Of a stretch of DNA of 30,586 bases, positions 9,601 through 15,956 are shown one piece after another (the stretch's first letter is position 1; each line of letters begins with the position of its first letter). Source of the DNA: JBECKQ01 sp040235375 (GTDB taxonomy: Bacteria; Planctomycetota; Phycisphaerae; UBA1845). Under the pieces are notes generated by a model. It worked only from the letters and a program-made list of their open reading frames with translations, was not told where the DNA came from and did not search any database. The stretch spans positions 1 to 30,586 of the forward strand of contig JBECKQ010000048.1 of the NCBI GenBank assembly GCA_040235375.1. Reading direction: 5' to 3'. The position numbers and the translations under genes are program-made.

Positions 9601-9667
9601 TCGCCGTAACCAACGCCCCGATGAGCGGTCCGGAGAGACGCTTTCGGATTGGCTGATGCATTGCCAT
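6659..9667 (-). CDS. CHASE2-domain class III adenylate/guanylate cyclase
   Basis: 1002 residues. An N-terminal membrane helix (about 13-30) is followed by an extracytoplasmic CHASE2 sensor: DDRIVLIDIDDASLERVGRWPWPR, ILLDLVY, later GFVSFRPDADGVVRHLP, and at its end GKLCLVGHTAAAQADMAATPV..MPGVMAHAN. It is enlarged by an insertion at about 165-300 and a coiled-coil insertion at about 495-575. Helices at about 627-645, 655-672 and 678-698 lead to a linker and the cyclase domain (about 738-925). Metal Asps are in YFSDLQGFT (D748) and KFMGDG (D791); the catalytic Asn/Arg pair is in VNLASR (N872, R876). YTCIGDTVN is typical of class IIIb enzymes, where Thr replaces the base-reading Asp, so cAMP is the likelier product. 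A TPR-like tail (about 932-985) follows. Confidence 0.9.
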   Translation of the reverse strand: MAMHQPIRKRLSGPLIGALVTAIFAASYAAGRWADLDLWFLDLGFRHFNRIAADDRIVLIDIDDASLERVGRWPWPRRIQADLVNVLRECGARAILLDLVYAEPSPARIEHPALDPAHEFDPAGEVLGDITLRDAVHDDEELAEAIARAGCVYVPMYFAVALPGHDPDRTWQRARRFLDADPDASLEAFRRVVAPKTRRPAELLVRARIDRLLREDFNRDVPEIAEALGVPPGDVESRLATCKEEAARYLVRQILQQKPGASFPEIVSRVLPGQPADVDSAERRALLRAYRYALAMPCAFGREVRPQSPLGRSIPNGYRLTLPIPKLAKAARRLGFVSFRPDADGVVRHLPPVAEIDGRLAMQVAFAMAVDALDIDPDKIAVEPGPTLLMSDRSGRNTWRFPLDGDGEVLLNWHVNHDAPDWTHSFHHLPADRIVEVALNRRTINENRARLRLRMADAVALMYEGAESAYLDFERDVRFINETGDDAGRAPHDASEAVEAEKRVKQVEDAAIAHLRRLDQQVARLEPQDSTERALFERVKRLSGLLLNEQYRQRIELTNKTLQERNDELLTKLRQQIDGKLCLVGHTAAAQADMAATPVYEQMPGVMAHANFLNTLLQNRIPMVAPPFVGIAAIVAGGVLTTLVSGWRNAWGAFKAAGMIIIVAFAGAALVMWSSAYYLPMSVAAVTVFVTWAMITMYRQLTEERRRRSLARELSRNTSPAIAAHITEQLDELDLTPRPAEVTCYFSDLQGFTTLTEHLGLEATRALLNRYLAEMGELLVAHRAFNKFMGDGIFAFFNAPIWPADDHVVAGCDAALATLHRLAELKSQTTTAESDPLHDLRVRIGLHTGPAYVGYFGSDNQSDYTCIGDTVNLASRLESANKLFNTQIIASGACRDAAGNAYAFRSLGLLLVKGRSQAVPIHELLGRAGQVDAALVDYARQFEHAVQSFQHRDWAQARRLLGQCARLRPADGAARFYLDQADRLEASAPPDDWNGAVSLTAK

Positions 9668-9681
9668 CGCCGGGCATGATA

Positions 9682-9697
9682 ACCGCAGTGTCGCGGT
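9682..9697. promoter_or_regulatory. Small inverted repeat in the cyclase/ASST divergent gap
   Basis: ACCGC (9682-9686) and GCGGT (9693-9697) flank a 6-base spacer, 15 bases upstream of the cyclase start. The gap 9668-9825 must hold promoters for both directions. The repeat could be an operator half-site pair or chance; no clear -35/-10 pair was found. Confidence 0.2.
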
Positions 9698-9825
9698 CGC
9701 TCACATCATTCGCGTGGGGCTGGGGTGGATGGCCCAGGCACTGAAGGGCTGAGGCATTGCTGCATACGCCAATGGGCGGTAGCTTGCGCTAGATCATGCC
9801 TTGCAACGGCCGAACGCGATTTCTC

Positions 9826-11130
9826 ATGCCCAGCCCCCGAAACCGAGGAGCGACCATCCCCCCCGGTGGCAGACTGCTGAAGTGGCGTCGCCGCCTGTTC
9901 GCCTGCGTCCTGGCCACCGCGATGCTCGCCGCGGCTGGCGGCTGCGAGCGCAAAGAACCGGCCACCCGCGCTGACCACGACGGCAACAACGTCAACGCGC
10001 TGCGGTCGTTGCCGTACGCCGGGGGGACGCCGGCAAGCGGCGATGAACAGACCGGCGTCGTGTTCCGCGATCCGGAGCGATCCTGGCCGGGCTATACGCT
10101 CTACACCGTGCAATCGCTCAGCATGGCGGAACTCATCGACGAGGACGGAGCAGTTGTGCACGGCTGGAGCTATTCGCCCAGCGATCGCTGGGAACGCGGT
10201 GAACTGCTGCCGAACGGGGACCTGTTGGCGATCGGCGTCGATCCATACGCCTGGTCGGACGGCGGGCCGTCCTTTCGCATACCAGACGAATCGCGGTACA
10301 TCATGCGCCTGAGCTGGCATGGGAACGTGCTGTGGAAACGGAAGATGCACGCGCATCATGACGTCGAGCTGACGCCCGACGGACATCTTCTGGTTCCAAC
10401 CTTCGAGCGCCGCTCGGTCCCCGAGATCAACGCGCAGGTCAAGGTGCGCGATGACGAGTTGACGCTGCTCGATGAGTTGGGCAACACCATCGAGTCGGTT
10501 TCCATGCTGGACGCGGTTCGACGGAATCCGAAGGCTTTCCCGCTTCGGCCGGTAAGCCCCAGCACGCTTGGTGGGCCGCCCTGGGTGGACCTGTTCCACT
10601 GCAATTCGGTCGAATGGATGTACCACGAGAACCTGTTCGACCAGAACCCTCTGTACGCGCCCGACAACATCCTGCTGTGCTACCGCCACCAGGATCGGAT
10701 CGCGGTCTTCAATTGGACGAGCAAGATGTTCGTGTGGTCGTGGGGGGCGGGCAAGATCAGCGGGCCGCACGATGCCCAGATGCTGGCCAGCGGGCACATT
10801 CTGCTGTTCGACAACGGTCTTGGCCGCGGCCGGTCACGGGCGATCGAAATGGACCCGACGACGGGCGAGATCGTGTGGCAGTATGTGGCTGACCCGCCGA
10901 GCGCGTTCTACACGGCGACGAAAGGTTCCGTGCAACGGTTGCCGAACGGCAACACGCTCATGGCCGAATCGGACCAGGGGAGGGCAATCGAGGTGACGCC
11001 CGACGGCGACATTGTCTGGAAGTTCGTTTGCCCACATCGCGAAAGCTCCGAGGACCGCGCGGCCATCGTGCGAGTCACGCGGTATCCTCATGATGTCATT
11101 GACCGGATCATTAAGGAGCAGGAAGGTTGA
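9826..11130 (+). CDS. Arylsulfotransferase (ASST)-like lipoprotein
   Basis: 434 residues from ATG at 9826; an in-frame ATG at 9796 is also possible. I prefer the later one because it leaves a normal signal peptide: basic KWRRR, hydrophobic LFACVLATAMLAA, lipobox AGGC with Cys at residue 40. The mature part is built of beta-propeller blades with the ASST-type pattern 'DG.I/VVW.W' and 'LPNGNTL': HDVELTPDGHLLVP, FHCNSVEW, ISGPHDAQMLASGHILLFDNG, IEMDPTTGEIVWQY, VQRLPNGNTLMAES, IEVTPDGDIVWKF. Conserved His residues in the HHD, FHCN and GPHD contexts fit the arylsulfotransferase fold, whose enzymes move sulfate between phenols through a His intermediate. Many planctomycete relatives are uncharacterised, so substrate and even activity are open. 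Its stop overlaps the start of the next gene. Confidence 0.75.
   Translation: MPSPRNRGATIPPGGRLLKWRRRLFACVLATAMLAAAGGCERKEPATRADHDGNNVNALRSLPYAGGTPASGDEQTGVVFRDPERSWPGYTLYTVQSLSMAELIDEDGAVVHGWSYSPSDRWERGELLPNGDLLAIGVDPYAWSDGGPSFRIPDESRYIMRLSWHGNVLWKRKMHAHHDVELTPDGHLLVPTFERRSVPEINAQVKVRDDELTLLDELGNTIESVSMLDAVRRNPKAFPLRPVSPSTLGGPPWVDLFHCNSVEWMYHENLFDQNPLYAPDNILLCYRHQDRIAVFNWTSKMFVWSWGAGKISGPHDAQMLASGHILLFDNGLGRGRSRAIEMDPTTGEIVWQYVADPPSAFYTATKGSVQRLPNGNTLMAESDQGRAIEVTPDGDIVWKFVCPHRESSEDRAAIVRVTRYPHDVIDRIIKEQEG
11113..11118 (+). promoter_or_regulatory. Ribosome binding site fixing a TTG start
   Basis: AAGGAG lies 8 bases before TTG at 11127, which overlaps the upstream stop as TTGA. It is among the best Shine-Dalgarno sequences in the window and supports this rare start and translational coupling. 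Confidence 0.7.
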
Positions 11131-12521
11131 TCGGCCGCTTCGCCATCATTGCCGCCGCCGTGGCGATACTTGTGGCTCTGGCCGGCTGCGAGCGCGGCGA
11201 CTCCGCCGCCGTGTATCACCAACCGGCGGACAGCCGGCCGAACGTGCTGCTGGTCGTGGTGGACACGCTGCGCGCCGATCGCGTCGGGTGTTACGGCAAC
11301 GAGGAGGGTCTCACGCCGAACATCGATCGGCTCGCCGACTCGGGCGTTCGTTTCGCGAACGCTTCGAGCCATGCGCCGTGGACGCTGCCATCCTTCGGTT
11401 CCCTGCTGACTTCCCGCCATCCGATTGTCCACGGAGCCGGCGGCCGGCTCGGCGCCTTTCAGCGGCTGGCCCCCAACCTGCCGACCGTTGCCGAGACGTT
11501 CCGCAACGCCGGCTACCGAACGGGCGAGATCATCAACGTGATGTTCGTGTCCAAGGTCTTCGGCGTCACGCGAGGGTTCGAGCACGTCGACCTTTACGAC
11601 TCGACGAACGTCGCAATGCGTCCGGCTGCCCAGACCGCCGACGCGGCGTTCAATTGGATCATGTCCGGCGGCGACCGTCCGTACTTCGCGCTGGTGCACT
11701 TCTTCGACCCGCACCTCGTCTACGACCCGCCGGCGGACATCCGCAAACGCGTCCTGGCTGCTGCGCACGAGCCCGATATTGTTCCCACCTTCGGCACGCG
11801 CGAGGACATGGTAATGCTACGGCGCGGCCAAATCCGCCTTAGCGAGGAGCGGATTCGACAACTCGCACCGCTGTACAACGGCGAAGTCGCGTACGTCGAT
11901 CGCGAACTCGGCCGGCTCCTCGATCGGTTGCGGGAGAAGGGCGCCCTGAAGAACACGGTTATCGTGGTGACCGCCGATCACGGCGAGGAGTTTTACGATC
12001 ACGGCGGATTCGAGCACGGCCACTCGCTGTACCAGGAACTGTTGCACGTGCCGCTGATCTTCGCCGGCAAGAACGTCCCCAGCGGCGTCGAGGTGAAATC
12101 GCTCGTCGGGCTCATCGACGTGGCGCCGACCCTTTGCGAGCTCACCGGCGTGGCCACTCCGCCCGAGTTCGACGGGATATCGCTCGCCGGCACGATGATG
12201 GGAAAGCAAATCGAGCCGCGACCGGTGCTGAGCCACGGCAACATGTGGGGCCCGCCGCTCAACGCGATGAACACGGGGCGGTACAAGCTGATCCGTTTCG
12301 GCGCCCGCGCGGAACTTTACGATCTCGAGACGGATCCCGCCGAGCAACACAACATCGCCGAAAACCAGCGAAAGCTGACCAAAAGCCTCTCCGCCGACAT
12401 GGACCTACTGCTGCGAACGCTGCGTACGTCGGCTCACGGCTCGGCGACGAAGCTGATCTTGAGTGACGAGGAACGCAGCCGGCTGTGCGCGCTCGGATAC
12501 CTCGAAGACTGCGATCAGTAG
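11127..12521 (+). CDS. Sulfatase-fold lipoprotein (alkaline phosphatase superfamily) with Thr nucleophile position
   Basis: 464 residues from TTG at 11127, set by the AAGGAG site and the TTGA overlap with the ASST-like gene. The signal peptide ends in lipobox LAGC, Cys21. The sulfatase fold is clear: NVLLVVVDTLRADRVGCYG (metal Asp46), TPNIDRLADSGVRFANA, the nucleophile region WTLPSFGSLLTS (85-96), VTADHGEEFYDHGGFEHG (Asp284, His285) and VPLIFAG. True sulfatases carry C/S-x-P-S-R, where Cys or Ser becomes formylglycine. Here the motif is T-L-P-S-F, so formylglycine cannot form. Relatives with Thr at this position, such as lipoteichoic acid synthases, act on phosphoesters. I therefore read it as a phosphodiesterase or phosphotransferase of the envelope more readily than a sulfatase. 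Its last 7 bases overlap the convergent trpD. Confidence 0.85.
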   Translation: MIGRFAIIAAAVAILVALAGCERGDSAAVYHQPADSRPNVLLVVVDTLRADRVGCYGNEEGLTPNIDRLADSGVRFANASSHAPWTLPSFGSLLTSRHPIVHGAGGRLGAFQRLAPNLPTVAETFRNAGYRTGEIINVMFVSKVFGVTRGFEHVDLYDSTNVAMRPAAQTADAAFNWIMSGGDRPYFALVHFFDPHLVYDPPADIRKRVLAAAHEPDIVPTFGTREDMVMLRRGQIRLSEERIRQLAPLYNGEVAYVDRELGRLLDRLREKGALKNTVIVVTADHGEEFYDHGGFEHGHSLYQELLHVPLIFAGKNVPSGVEVKSLVGLIDVAPTLCELTGVATPPEFDGISLAGTMMGKQIEPRPVLSHGNMWGPPLNAMNTGRYKLIRFGARAELYDLETDPAEQHNIAENQRKLTKSLSADMDLLLRTLRTSAHGSATKLILSDEERSRLCALGYLEDCDQ

Positions 12522-13546
12522 GGCTTCGTACCGCCCGAGCGCCGAGCATTCGTGTAGCTGACGAGCGATTCGAGCTTGGCTTGGGCTGCGCCGGTGTCGA
12601 TGCCATCGGCGGCCAGGGCCACGGCGGACTTCAAGTCGTCGGTCAGGCCGTAAACGACCAGCGCCGCCGCCGCGTTGAGTAGTGCGTGGTCACGCCGCGG
12701 GCCGCGTTCGCCGGCCAGGATGGCACGCACCGCGTCCGCGCTTTCCTGCGCTGAACAAACCAGCAGGCTCTCCAGCGGCGCAACGGAAAGCCCGGCATCC
12801 TTCGGCTCGACAGTGAAGTGCTTCAAGCGGCCGTCGGCAACTTCGCACACTTCGGACGGCCCCGTAATCGCCAGATCGCACAGCTTGCCATCGCCGTGCA
12901 CAACCCATGCGCGCTCGGCTCCGAGTTCGATCAGAGCATGGGCGATCAGCGTAACGTGCTCGCGCCGGCTGACGCCGACCACCTGGTGCTTCACATCGGC
13001 CGGATTGCAGAGCGGGCCGAGAAGATTGAAGATCGTTCGAGAACGGATCGCCCGGCGAACGGCGGCCGCATGACGCATTGCCGGGTGAAATGACGGAGCG
13101 TAGAGAAACGCTATGTTCAGCTCGGCGAGGCAGCGCTCCACGACGGCCGGTCCCGCCTCGACGTTCACGCCGAGCGCCGCCAACACTTCGGCACTGCCGC
13201 TGACGCGACTGTTCGTACGGTTCCCGTGCTTCGCGACGACCGCGCCGCAGGCGGCAGCCAGTATCGCGGCCGTCGTGGAGACGTTGAACGTGCTGATTCC
13301 GTCTCCGCCCGTGCCGCACGTGCACAGGCAGTGCCGATCGGACCGCACGCGGACGGCCGCGGCGCGAATCGCCTCCGCCGCGCCAATGATCTCGTCAACG
13401 TGCTCGCCCTTTGTGGCCAAAGCGCACAGCACTGCACCCAGGGAAGGGCCATCGAACCGGCCGCTCATGACCAGCCCAAACAGTCCGCGGGCCTGCACGC
13501 GGCTAAGATGCCTTCCGGCCACGACTTGTGCGATCATCTCTTTCAC
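12515..13546 (-). CDS. trpD: Anthranilate phosphoribosyltransferase
   Basis: TrpD joins anthranilate to phosphoribosyl pyrophosphate in tryptophan synthesis. Visible motifs (numbers from the upstream ATG at 13615): CGTGGDG (100-106) with STFNVST for PRPP, KHGNR (129-133), GSAEVLAALG, FLYAPSFHPAMRHAAAVRR (170-188) and RTIFNLLGPLCNPA (193-206). I place the start at GTG 13546, because homology begins at VKEMIAQVVAGRHLSR; ATGs at 13615 and 13609 would add 21-23 basic residues with no counterpart in the family, and none of the starts has a clear ribosome binding site. No other trp gene is in the window. The 3' end overlaps the convergent sulfatase-fold gene by 7 bases, and the 5' end is divergent from mnmE. 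Confidence 0.92.
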   Translation of the reverse strand: MKEMIAQVVAGRHLSRVQARGLFGLVMSGRFDGPSLGAVLCALATKGEHVDEIIGAAEAIRAAAVRVRSDRHCLCTCGTGGDGISTFNVSTTAAILAAACGAVVAKHGNRTNSRVSGSAEVLAALGVNVEAGPAVVERCLAELNIAFLYAPSFHPAMRHAAAVRRAIRSRTIFNLLGPLCNPADVKHQVVGVSRREHVTLIAHALIELGAERAWVVHGDGKLCDLAITGPSEVCEVADGRLKHFTVEPKDAGLSVAPLESLLVCSAQESADAVRAILAGERGPRRDHALLNAAAALVVYGLTDDLKSAVALAADGIDTGAAQAKLESLVSYTNARRSGGTKPY

Positions 13547-13681
13547 GGAGGAAAAGCCCCGAAGCAGCCACCCACGGATACGCACCGGCGTTGACCGCCG
13601 ATGCGGCATCCTCATAATGAATCAGCACTTACGATAAGAACGGGCCCGAAGCATGTCAACGAAAGGACGCGACCCGCGAGC

Positions 13682-15088
13682 ATGTACACGGATATCGATG
13701 ACACCATTGTGGCCGTTTCGAGCGCGCCGGGCTCGGCCCAGCGCGGCATCGTGCGTCTGAGCGGTCCAGCGGCCGTCGTGATCGGATCGGAACTCTTTCA
13801 ATGCAATGGCAGGGGCTCGCTTGAAGAGGCAGAAAGCTGGACAGCGCTTCGCGGCTGGATCGTCTTCGATGACTTGCGCCGCGTCCCCGCCACGGTGTAT
13901 GTCTTTCGCGCCCCGCGAAGTTACACGCGTCAGGACATCATCGAGCTACATACGATTGGATCACCGCCACTGCTGGACATGATCGTCGAGCGATGCGTGC
14001 AGGCCGGAGCGCGGAACGCGCTACCCGGTGAGTTTACGGCGCGAGCATTTCTTTCCGGCGCGATGACGCTGACGGAGGCGGAGGCCGTTGCCGCGACGAT
14101 CCAGGCGCGGAGCGACGAACAGCTTCGCGGCGCGCGTCGGACGATGCGTGGCGCGCTGACTGACAACATCCACGAGTGGCGAAGCGAGTTGGCCGACCTG
14201 CTCTCGCTGGTCGAGGCGGATATCGATTTCGCGGAAGAGCCGATCGACTTCATTTCGCCGGCAGCGCTTCGCGCGCGAGTCGATCATCTGGCCGGCGTCC
14301 TCGATGAAGTAATCACCCGGGCCGAGTCACATGAACGATTCGACGTTCTGCCCTACGTGCTGCTGCTCGGGCCGCCAAACGCAGGCAAGAGCACGCTGCT
14401 CAATTGCCTGACGGGGATCGACCGGGCGATCGCTTCGGCCGTATCGGGAACGACGCGCGACGTACTGTCGGCCACGGTGCGCCTGGGACGAATCGAGGCG
14501 GTATTGCTGGATGCCGCCGGTGTGGACGACAATCCGGACCGGGTCGTATCGCAAGGGCGGGCGAGTGCGGTCGCGGCAGCCGGCGAGGTGAGCCTGGTCT
14601 GCCTGGTCGTGGACGCATCGCTGCCCGTTCAGCCTGACGACGTGGCACGGCTGGCGTCCTTGGCCGGCACGCGGGTTGTGGTCGCCGGCAACAAGGTCGA
14701 TCTGCTCGATGGCCCCGCGCGAGAGAAGAAGCACGCCGACTTGGTGGCGTGCCAGACCGGACCGGTCTGCATGGTCAGTAGTGCCACTGGCGAGGGACTT
14801 GACGCTCTGCGATCGCTGCTGGCTGCCATGCTGGGAGGGGAGCACTTGGCCAGCGACGACGTGGCAACGCTGATCACGGCGCGGCATCGCCAGGCACTCC
14901 GCAGCGCCGCGGATGCCCTCAAACGGTGCTCCGCCCTGGCGGCCGGCCTCGCGAATATCCTGGACACGGCCGAGCTCGATGCCGTCGAGCTTCGCGGGGC
15001 GTTGGCTGCGTTCGACGAGATTGACGGCCAGATTACGACGGATGACCTTCTGGGTCGCGTGTTTGCCTCGTTCTGCATCGGCAAATGA
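13682..15088 (+). CDS. mnmE: tRNA uridine-5-carboxymethylaminomethyl modification GTPase MnmE
   Basis: 468 residues from ATG at 13682 (GAAAGGA at 13661-13667 upstream), giving the standard N-terminus TDIDDTIVAVSSAPGSAQRGIVRLSGP. The N-terminal tetrahydrofolate-binding domain, helical domain and inserted G domain are all present, and the protein ends in FCIGK, the conserved Cys motif. With MnmG it modifies the wobble uridine of several tRNAs. G domain: P-loop GPPNAGKS (230-237), G2 GTTRD (256-260), G4 NKVD (337-340). The G3 motif is DAAG (277-280) instead of DTAG, and the position equivalent to the catalytic Glu282 of the E. coli enzyme is Val289. Hydrolysis may therefore be altered. mnmG is not in the window. 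Confidence 0.93.
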   Translation: MYTDIDDTIVAVSSAPGSAQRGIVRLSGPAAVVIGSELFQCNGRGSLEEAESWTALRGWIVFDDLRRVPATVYVFRAPRSYTRQDIIELHTIGSPPLLDMIVERCVQAGARNALPGEFTARAFLSGAMTLTEAEAVAATIQARSDEQLRGARRTMRGALTDNIHEWRSELADLLSLVEADIDFAEEPIDFISPAALRARVDHLAGVLDEVITRAESHERFDVLPYVLLLGPPNAGKSTLLNCLTGIDRAIASAVSGTTRDVLSATVRLGRIEAVLLDAAGVDDNPDRVVSQGRASAVAAAGEVSLVCLVVDASLPVQPDDVARLASLAGTRVVVAGNKVDLLDGPAREKKHADLVACQTGPVCMVSSATGEGLDALRSLLAAMLGGEHLASDDVATLITARHRQALRSAADALKRCSALAAGLANILDTAELDAVELRGALAAFDEIDGQITTDDLLGRVFASFCIGK

Positions 15089-15206
15089 TCGCCGGGGCGT
15101 CGGCGGCAATTCTGGTCGACCGGCCGGTCCGCCGGACGTAACATGATGTGTTGATTCGGGTGCTTTCGATCGCCGCCTTCCTCGTGGTCGCTTGATTGAC
15201 ACGGAT

Positions 15207-15893
15207 ATGCCCGCCACGGACGCTGACATCTCGCGCCATGCCGACATGAAAGGCCGCGCCTTGCGGCAGTTCGAGGGATGGGCGGAGTCCTATGACCGCT
15301 CGGTGCTGCACCACTTCCTGTTCCGGCCCGGCTACCTGGCGCTGATGGAGGAGATTGCTCGCTGGTACGATCAGCGTTGTCGGCCGTTCCGCCTGCTCGA
15401 CATCGGCTGCGGCACGGGTGAGCTTGCGGGACTCGTGAGCCGATCCTGCTGGCCGGTCCGGATCGTGGGGATTGATTATGCTCCGGCCATGTGCGCTCGA
15501 GCGCGGACGAAGGCCGCCGCCTCACCGCCGACTGTCCTACCGCGGTTTGCCGCCGGCGACAGCGAGTTCCTGCCCTTTGCCGACAACTCGTTCGACATGA
15601 TCACGTGCTCGAACTCCTTCCACCACTACCCGCACCAGGCCGAGGTCATTCGCCAGGTCCACCGGCTGCTCGCCGCCGGCGGCCGGTTCATTCTCATCGA
15701 CGGCTTTCGTGACAACGTGATCGGATGGGTGACGTTCGACGTGATCGTCGACCGCATCGAGGGCAACGTGCACCACGCCCCCTGGTCGCTGATCGACCGC
15801 TATTTCCGCGATGCGGGCTTCGTGAACACCCGCCGGCGCAAGGTCAATTTCTGGATGCCCCTGTGCATCACGATCGGCGACGCTTCCAAGTAG
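15207..15893 (+). CDS. Class I SAM-dependent methyltransferase (Methyltransf_11 type)
   Basis: About 228 residues from ATG at 15207; TTG at 15192 and ATG at 15246 are alternatives, and none has a convincing ribosome binding site. The Rossmann methyltransferase core is clear: motif I LLDIGCGTGELAGL for SAM binding, VGIDYAPAMCARAR (acidic residue after beta-2), GDSEFLPFADNSFDMITCSNSFHHYPH (motifs II-III), then VHRLLAAGGRFILIDGF. This layout is that of UbiE/small-molecule methyltransferases. The substrate cannot be read from sequence. It lies 118 bases downstream of mnmE on the same strand, may be cotranscribed, and converges on folC. Confidence 0.85.
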   Translation: MPATDADISRHADMKGRALRQFEGWAESYDRSVLHHFLFRPGYLALMEEIARWYDQRCRPFRLLDIGCGTGELAGLVSRSCWPVRIVGIDYAPAMCARARTKAAASPPTVLPRFAAGDSEFLPFADNSFDMITCSNSFHHYPHQAEVIRQVHRLLAAGGRFILIDGFRDNVIGWVTFDVIVDRIEGNVHHAPWSLIDRYFRDAGFVNTRRRKVNFWMPLCITIGDASK

Positions 15894-15956
15894 CGGCCGA
15901 TCGGAACCGATTCAGATACACAATCAGCTATAACCGGCGGAGGGAGCGGCAGGCGC

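Noticed and set aside
7979..9679. Plus-strand open frame of 566 codons opposite the cyclase
   Set aside because: It is the antisense shadow of a gene with full domain motifs; long antisense frames are expected at this GC content and codon bias.
9676..9681. TATCAT as a -10 element for the cyclase operon
   Set aside because: It sits 9 bases from the start codon and no -35 is present at 16-18 bases.
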